Below are positions 51,035 to 62,176 of a stretch of 64,000 nt of DNA, one piece after another; the first letter of the stretch is position 1, and each line of letters starts with the position of its first letter. The stretch comes from Anthoceros angustus (Eukaryota; Streptophyta; Anthocerotopsida; Anthocerotales; Anthocerotaceae). The position numbers were made by a program, and so were the translations under genes. The stretch spans positions 434,001 to 498,000 of the forward strand of contig VJWM01000144.1 of NCBI GenBank assembly GCA_010909165.1. Reading direction: 5' to 3'. The notes beneath the pieces were generated by a model, which searched no databases, was not told the DNA's origin, and saw only the letters and a list, made by a program, of their open reading frames with translations.

Positions 51035-51670
51035 TCGTAGCGGTGCAGAGAACTGGCACAGTGCTCAACGTTCCTTTCATGTGTCGAAGAAGTCGTTTTT
51101 CCGCTTATCCCTGGATACTTGAGGTAGGAAGTGTTAAGCTGGCGGGTGATTCCTTGATGGGTGAGAGTTTGTTGGAGAAAGATGGATGTGGTTTAGAGCC
51201 GTGGCAGCTGCTGAAATGTCAGTGGGAATAGATGGGCACATTTCCATCCTCTCCCGCCATGACAAGCTTGTTGTCTCCTGCAAGGCATACGCACTTTACA
51301 GCTCTCTTATCTGCACCAAGCCCGTGCAAGCGTTCTCCTGTGGCAACTTGGTGGGCAGAGCCCCGCTGCAGGCCAGGCCACTTGCGCACGAAGGTGCTTA
51401 GGCACTGGATCGCTTGTGCGAGGTGTCAAAAAATATCTCCACCTTCCGTCCTACGCGAGCCCGGTCACTATACATAGTTCGTCGGGGTTTAATGCGAGGT
51501 TGCCTTGATCTAGTGGGGCCCACAACTGTCTCTCTCCTCTCCGTTGCCATCGGCACGGCCTGCCCGTCTTCGGCGCCAAGCGGCTCATGTCATGCCTCAT
51601 GTCATGAGCATGAGCTCATGTTATGACCATGTGCGCTACATACAGAACCCGTAAATTGCAGAGGCGAAAC
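51035..51670. other. Unassigned segment between D4 and the transposase
   Basis: Open frames of up to 81 codons without recognisable features. A cluster of CATG palindromes (CATGTCATGAGCATGAGCTC) lies at about 51586-51620. The whole segment is repeated at 62178-62813. Confidence 0.45.
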
Positions 51671-51671
51671 A

Positions 51672-51770
51672 AACCCTAAAACATGTTTCCATTTGAAATG
51701 GAAAGTAAGCATCATTTTTGGCGGGACCCTAAAACATATTTCCATTTGAAATGGAAAGCATCATTTTGGC
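51672..51770. repeat. Tandem pair with internal palindrome at the transposon edge
   Basis: ACCCTAAAACAT and TTTCCATTTGAAATGGAAA occur twice (51672-51720 and 51726-51770). The second string is a palindrome with 9-base arms round one base. The pair sits just upstream of the transposase gene and is repeated in the third copy (62812-62910); it may be part of a transposon end. Confidence 0.7.
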
Positions 51771-51863
51771 GAGTTCACTTCACTGAACTCGATTAAGCAA
51801 TACCTCCGTGCAGCCCGTGTTCTTGTTTAGCACACCGAATTGTGACTTGCAACAGCAACTAAG

Positions 51864-53970
51864 ATGCAGATTGAAGATCTTCCCTACGGTTGGGAGGTAC
51901 AAGAGCTGCCAGGTGGCTTGTTCAACATGCAACATCTGAAGTTTTCACCCACTGTTATAGCAAGATGGTATGAGGTTGCTTCTAAGGATTGCGTGCCCAC
52001 TATCTCTAGATTTGCCATTATTCCATGGAGCAGGGTGTCTAACTTGGTGTTAGGAGAAGGCAAGAATGCGCAGTTCCCCACATACTTTTGGAAGGAGACG
52101 GATAAGAAGCTAGTTGCCTCCAATAGCAACAGAAAATGTTTGGGCTTATTTGTGCCACACGAAACACTAATGTGCATTTGGGAAAGCTGATCTTCGTGAT
52201 GATAATGCAGCAAAACAGGCTTCAAGCAGTGTAGGAAAACGGAAAGCCAAGATCTTGAGAGGTCAGAGTATCAAACATGGTTGCCAGTACCACTTTGATG
52301 TGAAGCAGCTTGCTATATGGCCACAACTAGCAGTTGTGTTTTGTGATTCATTTGAACATGTAGACCAATCTGGACAAATCTGCCACGAACTTCAACATAC
52401 TGCAAACCCTCGCTCAAGGTTTGCTGCCCGTTTAAGTGAGGACATCCGTGCTGCTGTGAGGCAATGTCTATTTGCTAGTGTAACAAAGAGGCAGATATAC
52501 CTCGAGCATGTGGAGCAAGTAGAATTGAAAGCACAAGCTAGTGATTATGAACCTTGTCGAGATGATTTTTTACAGCCACACGACATTAACAACATTGCCT
52601 CTCAATTGTTTGAGGGGTTCTATCAGTATCACCCCAACAATGAGATTAGTGTTGGTTTGTGGATAGAGGCTCACAAGGATCTTGTATGGTATCATTCTTT
52701 CCTCCCCTTAGTGATTGGCTTGCAAACTGATTTCCAGCATTCCATGATTGTGCAATTTGGGAATGGGAATGTCATATCCATGGACGCCACGTTCGGGACC
52801 AACAAATACAAGTTTCACCTGTACACATTTTTGGTGTTTGATAGTTACTATAACGGAGTGCCTGTTGCCTGGATTGTTACAAATAGTGGGACAGCATTAG
52901 ATATCCAGTCTTGGTTGCAAGCTTTCAAGGACCATATTAATAGGCACTGCCCGGAATGGCAACCAAGTGTCTTTCTCGTAGACGATGCAGCTGCACAAAT
53001 TGCAGCCATTCACAATGTATTGGGCGTGACTGTTCCAGTGTTGTTATGCTTGTGGCATGTCAGAAAGTGCTAGTTACGACATTTGTTGTTGAAGGTCCGG
53101 AACTGGGAAGTTCGGGTTGCAATCTTCCAGCGCCTTGGTCACATTATGTACCTATCCAGTGATGACAAATCAAGATGAGGCCCACAAAATGCTGCAACAA
53201 GTGTATGTAGATTTTGGAGACATCGCTCGAGTTTCATTGAGTATTTCAAGAAACAATGGCACAATGTGCTTCCTTATGCTTAAAGGGTATCAGAACTATG
53301 AGGCACACAGGCCAAGATTGTAACTCTGCTATCGAAGCCTAGCATGGGTTTTTGAAGTCTCTATTGTGCCATGATTTTGTTAGACTGCGAGGCAGACGGT
53401 TGGATTGGTTGCTCTACACTCTCGTGGAAACAGTAAGCAAAATCTACTAGTATAAGCATTTCACAAAGGAGCATGGATTTAGGTACATGTCCATGTCTCT
53501 CCGCATTCTGTTGGACCAATACATATGCCTTGTGAACAGGCGGTGCACGAGGAGGCACACACGCCTATTTTCACAACTCAGGAAGACATTGAATCATTGC
53601 CAACAGCGCTGCCATTTGGCAACGTAAAGCCACAAGTGAAGGCCGTTGCTTCATACCACAGCTTGGAAAATATGTGGAAAGAAGTGTGGGGAATGGTGCA
53701 TGCTGATGATTCCTTGCTCCAGCATACTCATGCAGCAGCTTCTATGTTGCTTCTCCAAGTTAAATAGTTGTAGCACAAAAATGTGCCAATGGTGCAGTGT
53801 CCACATTTCAAGGCCATTTACTCAAATTGAACAATGGCTTTGGAGATTCTCTGAAGAGGAAAAAAAGCATTGTGGAGATGACTACTTGGAAGCCTGCAAC
53901 CCACCGGCAGAAGCCAAAGATGCTAGAGGTGTTGCACCAAGGTGCTGAAAGTAGTTATCTTGAAGAGAGG
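51864..53970 (+). pseudogene. Mutator-like (MULE) transposase, copy M1, frameshifted
   Basis: The first frame starts MQIEDLPYGWEVQELPGGLF (51864). The central frame (52255-53073) carries the MULE domain: NVISMDATFGTNKYKFHLYT (first catalytic Asp), VPVAWIVTNSGTALDIQSWL, VFLVDDAAAQIAAIHNVLGV (second Asp) and LLCLWHVRKC, where it stops. Downstream, in other frames, are HGFLKSLLCHDFVRLRGRRL, DWLLYTLVETVSKIY and FTTQEDIESLPTALPFGNVK, the usual C-terminal side. At least three frame breaks and stops make the copy non-functional as written, though few enough to suggest recent decay or sequence error. Terminal inverted repeats and target duplications were not identified. Confidence 0.8.
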
Positions 53971-54592
53971 GAAGGATGAGATTTGTGGCTATTTCATGCC
54001 TTACTTGGCTATAAATTTTGTACGACAGGTAATCGGAAAGCTACTTTCAAACTCATGATGTTCAGCTATCTGTATGCGAACTTGGATATTAATGTTCGTC
54101 AGAATTGCCTGATGAACAATTTGTGCTCTCTGAATTTCAAACTCTGAGTACGTGTTCCACATACGTTTATACGGAATGAGGTATAGCTCATTATGTAGCC
54201 CTCTGGACAAGCTTCAATTTGATTGCCCTGTATCACATTTTGGTTGTGTCTAGCATAAGTTCTGAGCGAAATGAGCATCTCATACCAGGCCTCAACCCCG
54301 AATGCTCTATGTTTTTGGCTTTGAGCAATAGCTCATCCTATCGCCCTTCACACAAGCTTCAATTTGATTACCATGTACCAAAATTCGGTTATGTCCAACA
54401 GAAGATATGAACGAAAACGTGCATCTCGTATACCATGCCTCACTCCCGCGTGCTCTACATCTTTAAAGATGGGTTCTTTGCCACTCACACGGGATGCATT
54501 CCGTTCTCATATGTGTGCATGATGTGCCGAATGGCTATCCGTTCTCATGTATGTGCCCATGTGTTCGCAACGGTCACGTATGTTTCCATGTG
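53971..54592. other. 3' flank of transposase copy M1, left of the palindrome centre
   Basis: No gene. Contains two imperfect repeats of a TCAATTTGATT-centred block (54210 and 54358). It is mirrored almost exactly at 54595-55215. Confidence 0.6.
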
Positions 54593-55194
54593 TTCACATG
54601 GAAACATACGTGACCGTTGCGAACACATGGGCACATACATGAGAACGGATAGCCATTCGGCACATCATGCACATATGAGAACGGAATGCATCCCGTGTGA
54701 GTGGCAAAGAACCCATCTTTAAAGATGTAGAGCACGCGGGAGTGAGGCATGGTATACGAGATGCACGTTTTCGTTCATATCTTCTGTTGGACATAACCGA
54801 ATTTTGGTACATGGTAATCAAATTGAAGCTTGTGTGAAGGGCGATAGGATGAGCTATTGCTCAAAGCCAAAAACATAGAGCATTCGGGGTTGAGGCCTGG
54901 TAACAGAGATGCTCATTTTCGTTCAGAACTTATGCTAGACACAACCAAAATGTGATACAGGGCAATCAAATTGAAGCTTGTCCAGAGGGCTACATAATGA
55001 GCTATACCTCATTCCGTATAAACGTATGTGGAACACGTACTCAGTTTGAAAATTCAGAGCACAAATTGTTCATCGGCAATTCGACGAACATTAATATCCA
55101 AGTTATACGATAGCTGAACATCATGAGTTTGAAAGTAGCTTTCCGATTACACCGTATACAAAATTTATAGCCAAGTAAGGCATGAAATAGCCAC

Positions 55195-57716
55195 AAATCT
55201 CATCCTCTCTTCAAGATAACTACTTTCAGCACCTTGGTGCAACACCTCTAGCATCTTTGGCTTCGTGGGTTGCGAGCTTCCAAGTAGTCATCTCCACAAT
55301 GCTTTTTTCCTCTTGAGAGAATCTCCAAAGCCATTGTTCAATTTGAGTAAATGGCCTTGAAATGTGGACCGCACCATTGGCACATTTTTGTGCTACAACT
55401 ATTTAACTTGGAGAAGCAACATAGAAGGCTGCATGAGTATCTTTGGAGCAAGGAATCATCAGCATGCACCATTCCCACACTTCCACATATTTTCCAAGCT
55501 GGTATGAAGCAACGGCCTTCACTTGTGGCTTTCGTTGCCAAATGGCAGCGCTGCAATGATTCAATGTCTTCTGAGTTGTGAAAATAGGCGTGTGTGCCTC
55601 CTCGTGCACCGCTTTACAAGGCATATGTATTGGTCCAACAGTCGGAGAGACATGGACATGTACCTAAATCCATGCTCCTTTGTGAAATGCTTATACTAGT
55701 AGATTTTGCTTACTTCCACGAGTGTAGAGCAACCAATCCAACCGTGCCTCATGATCTAACAAAATCATGGCACAATAGAGACTTCAAAACCCATGCTAGG
55801 CTTCGATAGCGAGTTACAATCTTGGCACTGTGCCTCATAGTTCGATACCCTTTAAGCATAAGGAAGCACATTGTGCCATTGTTGTGCCATTTGAAGCTGT
55901 GCACTTGCAGAGACCCTTTCATTTGCTTGTTAGGAAGCTGCTGTAGAACCGTTATCTTGAGACAATTGCTGCTAAATCCTAAACCCAAAGACTGCAAAGC
56001 ACCCCATCTATCTATGAAGCTACCCAAGTTTCAACAGGCCCGATCTCCCACTTTGAACCTCTCACATTAATAATAAAAATAACAACAACAATAAGAATAA
56101 TAATAATAATAGTAATAATAATGATCAAAATAAATCGTGTGGGCTCTTTACACCGAGCGTGGGACGTGACGGATCTCTGTCGGCGTATTGGGCGGGCCGT
56201 CATGTTGCAGCAGCATTTATGACGAGCTTTCTCAGAAACAAAACACTCTTAGCCGCAGCGCGTGGTACACTCAGTCTCTAACATCATCCTCAAGATATCC
56301 CGCCGTTCCAAGATGGAGAAGCGCGTGGGCCCGAGGTGGAGAAGCGTTGGCCATGTCAAGAGCGGGGAGCAACTGGGTCAGTCAGCAGAAAGTGTGCGGA
56401 CTTGGGACGCAAAATTCCATTCTCCTTCAACGAGATTTCACGGGTTTAAAGTGAGAGCTCTCCCGAGTCCCCACCGATAGCGCAAGGCACTCCTGATGGC
56501 CGTCATCAGGATTTCTACTGATGTGGAATCGCCTGCTTCTCGTCACGCTGTGCGTATCTCTTTCTCAAAGAGGACTATCCTTCAGGTTCGAATGTTTGGA
56601 GTTCCCCGGCTGGTTGGGACAAGTTTATGATTGGTGAGGACTATTACATTGTGAATGGCTGCAATTTGTGCGCATCGCTCTAGAAAGGCACTTGGTTGCC
56701 ATTCCGTGCCTATTAATATGGTCCTTGAAAGCTTGCAAGGCGAATATCTAATCTGTCCCACTATTTGTAACAATCCGAACAAGCACTCCGTTATAGTAAC
56801 TATCAAACACCAAAAATGTATGCAGTGAAACTTGTATTTGTTGGTCCCACGTGGCGTCCATGGATATGACATTCCCATTCCCAAATTGCACAATCATGGA
56901 ATGCTGGAAATCGGTTTGCAAGCCAATCACTAAGGGGAGGAAAAGCGATGATACCATACAAGATCCTTGTGAGCCTCTATCCACAAACCAACACTAATCT
57001 CATCGTTGGGGTGATCGATAGAACCCCTCAAACAATTGAGAGGCAATGTTGTTAATGTCGTGTGTGTAAAAATCATCCAAGGTTCATAATCACTAGCTTG
57101 TGCTTTCAATTCTACTTGCTCCACATGCTCGAGGTATATCGCCTCTTTGTTACACTAGAGATTGCCTCACACACGGATGTCCTCACTTAAAGCGGGCAGC
57201 AAACCTTGAGCGAGGGTTTGCGGTATGTTGAAGTCCGTGGCATTTGTCCAGATTGGTCTACATGTTCAAATGAATCACAAAACACAAGCGCTAGTTGTGG
57301 CGATAATTGCTTCACATCAAAGTACTAGCAACCATGTTTGATACTCGACCTCTCAAGATCTTGGCTTTCCGTTTCCTACACTTGCTTTGTTTCTTATCAT
57401 CACGAAGATCAGCTTTCCCAAATGCACATTAGTGTTTCGTGTGGCACAAATAAGCCCAAACATTTTCTGTTGCTATTGGGCAACTGCTTCTTATCCGTCT
57501 CCTTCCAAAAGTATGTGGGCTGCATTCTTGCCTTCTCCTAACACCAAGTTAGACACCTGCTCCATGGAATAATGGCAAATCTAGAGATAGTGGGCACAAT
57601 CCTTAGAAGCAACCTCATACCATCTTGCTATAATGGGTGAAAACTTGAGATGTTGCATGTTGAACAAGCCACTGGCGGCTCACCTCCCAACCGTAGGGAA
57701 GATCTTCAATCTCCAT
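55195..57716 (-). pseudogene. MULE transposase, copy M2 (right palindrome arm)
   Basis: Inverse copy of M1 with start CAT at 57714-57716. Recognisable pieces are VIGLQTDFQHSMIVQFGNGN, NVISMDA followed by a frame break, HTFLVFDSYYNG and DYEPW in place of DYEPC. Many 1-4 base losses relative to M1 scatter along the arm, denser than expected beside the near-identical D4/D5 duplication. Bases about 56040-56600 replace the M1 segment near 53030-53250 with unrelated sequence. Not functional. Confidence 0.75.
56060..56600. repeat. Foreign insert in the right arm: (AAT)n plus dynamin GED fragment
   Basis: Starts with an AAT/AAC-rich run (56065-56135), then a diverged GED fragment (GTGTGGGCTCTTTACACCGA on the plus strand, about 56137-56250), then a piece resembling 48950-49010 (AGCGGGGAGCAACTGGGTCA near 56361). 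It has no counterpart in the left arm. Confidence 0.65.
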
Positions 57717-57794
57717 CTTAGTTGCCATTGCAAGTCACAATTCGGTGTTCAAGAACACGGGCTGCGGAGGTATTAATCGAGTTCTGTGAAGTGA

Positions 57795-58998
57795 ACTCAA
57801 AATGAACAAAGTTTTGACGCCAAAATCAGCTGACTCTAATCAGCTTGATTGAGATTTTGATCTCAAAATCACTTCGACGCTGCTGAACGATTGGAAGACA
57901 GAGAATCATCAGTTGCCGTCAGCCGATGTAAGCATCTGCCGGGCAGCGGAGAAGCGCGTGGGCCATGTCAACAGCGGGGAGCAACTGGGTCAGTCAGCAA
58001 CAGGTGACTGAACTTGGCACGCGATCTCACGATCTCACGATCACGGAGTTGTGACAGGTCTCCCGCAGGAAGGCTTAGCTGCGAAGGCTTAGGTACGCGA
58101 TGCAGACGTCAGCCAGATTGGAAAAGGTGTCTGGATTGGATCCAACGCGCTTAGCCCACTGTGGCCAGGTCGACAAGTCAGAAACCTGCGTCGTCAGATG
58201 ACGGAAGCTACGCACCTGTGGCAAGCTCGATGCCATTGTTTCTTCTGAGCATTGAGGTTGATCTCGGAATGATGGACGGAACTTGCGGTCCTTCAAGAAG
58301 TGAGAAACAGTACTGGTGTGGAACATGCGGTACTAGTGTGGAATCGATTGACGAAGATGGCATCGGGAGAGCCGTTAACGTTATTAAGGCGCAGGAAAAG
58401 GCGCTGGAGATGGCAGGGCATCCGAAGCATGTGATCATCGATCATCTTGGAGACTCTGATATGCCCAACACCTAAAGATCTATGTGATGCATACCGAGAC
58501 TCAAGGATCAAGACTCCAGAGAGCATGTCCGAGAACCAAGGACTCACATCATGTCTGAAGGCTATATATGTGCTGCCCAGGGCTCTATATTTGTATCATA
58601 AGCGTCTGTAGAAACCTAATCCCTTCGCAGGTCGAGAAATCACCATCACCTGAAGGTCTTCTGCAGGATTGCAAAGCAAGAGAAAGGAGCTGGCAAGCCT
58701 TCATCCACGAGTGGAGAACAAAGTCGAGGCCGATATGGCCTTCGAAATAACCATGGCAGACGAGACTGTGATAACGGACCAGTTCATTCTTCCGGAAGCG
58801 TACACAGCACGTCTGGATGATATGTTTACTGGTATACCTGTCACCTTTACAGTCGTTGAAGTGTGGTGCCCTGAAAGCAGGCTGCACCTTTCTTCTATCT
58901 AGAACCTTGCTCATCATTTGTCTACCAACTGCATCTCATGTCCGGTCCCTGGATGGATTATTCTTGCAGCCTTTTCGGAGTATATGCAAAAATCAGGA
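57795..58998 (+). pseudogene. Dynamin-derived unit D5 (copy of 48799-50002)
   Basis: Direct copy of the 5' part of D4 with no net length change over 1,204 bases. It begins at an ACTC microhomology with the end of the palindrome (GTGAACTC) and ends at CAAAAATCAGGA, where the sequence switches strand into D6. It contains the VNVIKAQEKALEM, YTARLDDMFTG and SEYMQKSG pieces only. Confidence 0.85.
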
Positions 58999-60264
58999 AA
59001 CTGCTACAACTTTACTGCAAATTCAAAGTCCTGTGGTGCAAATCGGCACTGTCACACGGAGTGTTGCCTTGTTCCACATAGGACGGGCTGCAAAATTGTT
59101 CATTTTGAATATGGTTCATTGCAGATGCTCAAGTTTCCATGGATTTGCTAGGTAGCTAGGGTGTATTCAGCAGCTACTCTTCTCTATTTAGAGTCTGTTG
59201 TCACAGCGGATCTAGCTTGGCTCAGGATGCTGAAACTAGCGGCCAAGACAGTCTCCGCTTGGAGCAGAGGACGCTCGTGCACACCATCCGCCAGAGCCTC
59301 CGTCAAAGAGTATTTTATTTCCTGGGAAAGCAAGTCAGAAATTCTGCTGCATACCACCGCCCAATAGTCCGATAGAGATTCCTTCATGTCCCACGCTGTC
59401 TGCAAGAGCCCACACGATTGCTTCATCTTGTCACATCAAAGTTGTAAGCAGTTAAGTTCTTGTGGATTGTGTTGTTCAGGTGCAGTCACAGGCGGTGGCT
59501 TCAGGCTAACCTGGAAGTCACTTGCCTCTGCTTGCTCCGTGGTCTTAGCTTTCCCCAACTTGTTTATGTACATGCTGTTCTTGGTGAAGATGATAGCTTT
59601 CTCCTTGGCTAGCATCCTCTCCACAAACGTTTCACAGTTGCGGCGACTTTCAGCACTCCGGGATGCAACCTCGGTGGCCAACCTCAAGAATGAATAGCCG
59701 ACTGTCCAGTTTCTGGTCACCTGAAATGGCAACCCAAAATAGATGTGATGAAATCTCACATGGTGCCCACTGCCCACTGCCCACTGCCCAGCAAGAACTT
59801 TTGTGTACTACAGACTACTGAGCACTGCTTACCTGCATCTGCACGTGAGCTGAGTACGAGTGGGCCTCCTGGACAAGCGTATGACAGGCATCGGCAATCT
59901 GGTCGACCTGCCTTTTCACCAGGTTGCTGTGTGGGGACAAGATTGGAAGAGATTCCTTTACATTCAGCGATCATCTCCGTGATGTTCCCTATACTGGAGG
60001 ATCCATCAGTCCTGCTCCTGATTTTTGCATATACTCCGAAAAGGCTGCAAGAATAATCCATCCAGGGGGACCGGACATGAGATGCAGTTGGTAGACAAAT
60101 GATGAGCAAGGTTCTAGATAGAAGAAAGGTGCAGCCTGCTTTCAGGGCACCACACTTCAACGACTGTAAAGGTGACAGGTATACCAGTAAACATATCATC
60201 CAGACGTGCTGTGTACGCTTCCGGAAGAATGAACTGGTCCGTTATCACAGTCTCGTCTGCCATG
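58987..60264 (-). pseudogene. Dynamin-derived unit D6 (inverted copy of 49755-51035)
   Basis: Reverse-orientation copy of the 3' part of D4. The GED piece (EIKYSLTEALADGVHER) and the stalk piece (VERMLAKEKAIIFTKNSMY) are recoverable on the minus strand. Small losses occur around 59938-60070 (for example where M1-side sequence has TCTCTCTTCCCAATC), unlike the indel-free direct copies. It ends at a TGCCAT microhomology with D7. Confidence 0.8.
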
Positions 60265-61818
60265 GTTTCTTCTGAGCATTGAGGTTGATCTCGGAATGAT
60301 GGACGGAACTTGCGGTCCTTCAAGAAGTGAGAAACAGTACTGGTGTGGAACATGCGGTACTAGTGTGGAATCGATTGACGAAGATGGCATCGGGAGAGCC
60401 GTTAACGTTATTAAGGCGCAGGAAAAGGCGCTGGAGATGGCAGGGCATCCGAAGCATGTGATCATCGATCATCTTGGAGACTCTGATATGCCCAACACCT
60501 AAAGATCTATGTGATGCATACCGAGACTCAAGGATCAAGACTCCAGAGAGCATGTCCGAGAACCAAGGACTCACATCATGTCTGAAGGCTATATATGTGC
60601 TGCCCAGGGCTCTATATTTGTATCATAAGCGTCTGTAGAAACCTAATCCCTTCGCAGGTCGAGAAATCACCATCACCTGAAGGTCTTCTGCAGGATTGCA
60701 AAGCAAGAGAAAGGAGCTGGCAAGCCTTCATCCACGAGTGGAGAACAAAGTCGAGGCCGATATGGCCTTCGAAATAACCATGGCAGACGAGACTGTGATA
60801 ACGGACCAGTTCATTCTTCCGGAAGCGTACACAGCACGTCTGGATGATATGTTTACTGGTATACCTGTCACCTTTACAGTCGTTGAAGTGTGGTGCCCTG
60901 AAAGCAGGCTGCACCTTTCTTCTATCTAGAACCTTGCTCATCATTTGTCTACCAACTGCATCTCATGTCCGGTCCCTGGATGGATTATTCTTGCAGCCTT
61001 TTCGGAGTATATGCAAAAATCAGGAGCAGGACTGATGGATCCTCCCAGTATAGGGAACATCACGGAGATGATCGCTGAATGTAAAGGAATCTCTCTTCCC
61101 AATCTTGTCCCCACACAGCAACCTGGTGAAAAGGCAGGTCGACCAGATTGCCGATGCCTGTCATACGCTTGTCCAGGAGGCCCACTCGTACTCAGCTCAC
61201 GTGCAGATGCAGGTAAGCAGTGCTCAGTAGTCTGTAGTACACAAAAGTTCTTGCTGGGCAGTGGGCAGTGGGCAGTGGGCACCATGTGAGATTTCATCAC
61301 ATCTATTTTGGGTTGCCATTTCAGGTGACCAGAAACTGGACAGTCGGCTATTCATTCTTGAGGTTGGCCACCGAGGTTGCATCCCGGAGTGCTGAAAGTC
61401 GCCGCAACTGTGAAACGTTTGTGGAGAGGATGCTAGCCAAGGAGAAAGCTATCATCTTCACCAAGAACAGCATGTACATAAACAAGTTGGGGAAAGCTAA
61501 GACCACGGAGCAAGCAGAGGCAAGTGACTTCCAGGTTAGCCCGAAGCCACCGCCTGTGACTGCACCTGAACAACACAATCCACAAGAACTTAACTGCTTA
61601 CAACTTTGATGTGACAAGATGAAGCAATCGTGTGGGCTCTTGCAGACAGCGTGGGACATGAAGGAATCTCTATCGGACTATTGGGCGGTGGTATGCAGCA
61701 GAATTTCTGACTTGCTTTCCCAGGAAATAAAATACTCTTTGACGGAGGCTCTGGCGGATGGTGTGCACGAGCGTCCTCTGCTCCAAGCGGAGACTGTCTT
61801 GGCCGCTAGTTTCAGCAT
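60265..61818 (+). pseudogene. Dynamin-derived unit D7 (copy of 49242-50795)
   Basis: Direct copy of D4 with no net indel over 1,554 bases and one substitution noticed (Leu to Pro in FQVSLKPPP, near 61541). It contains all D4 exons but stops inside the post-GED tail at TTTCAGCAT, where it switches into D8. Confidence 0.85.
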
Positions 61819-62176
61819 TCCGGAATGCAACCTCGGTGGCAAACTTCAAGAATGGAAAGCCAACTGCCCAGGTTCCGATCACCTGAAATGGCAACCTGAA
61901 TCAAACTCACATGGCGGCCATTGCCTAGCAAATAGTTTTGTGCACTACAGTCTACTGAACACTGCTCACCTGCATTTGCACGTGAGCTGAGTACAGTGTG
62001 CCTCCTGGACAAGCGTATGACAGGCGTCGGCAATCTGGTCGACCTGCCTTTTCACCAGGTTCTGGAAGACCAGCTGTGTGGGGACAAGATTGGGAAGAGA
62101 GATACCGTTACATTCAGCAATCATCTCTCTGATGCCCTCTACATTGGAAGGATCCATCAGTCCTGCTCCTGATTTT
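61812..62176 (-). pseudogene. Dynamin-derived fragment D8, copied from unit D2
   Basis: 365 bases matching 37391-37756 with one 1-base loss (GTACGAGTGTG to GTACAGTGTG). Markers such as CATGGCGGCC and GGCGTCGGC tie it to D2 rather than D3. It joins D7 at TCAGCAT and the following segment at CCTGATTTT. Confidence 0.85.

Larger units (their letters stand above)
51771..57798. repeat. Giant imperfect palindrome around the transposase (2-base spacer)
   Basis: The left arm 51771-54592 and the right arm 54595-57798 are inverse copies meeting at TGTTTCCATGTG-TT-CACATGGAAACA. Near the centre the arms match for hundreds of bases with rare indels (a 2-base CA loss near 54671). Further out the right arm has many small losses plus a foreign insert at about 56040-56600. 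Such a structure is unstable in vivo, so a fold-back assembly or library artefact must be considered. Confidence 0.85.
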
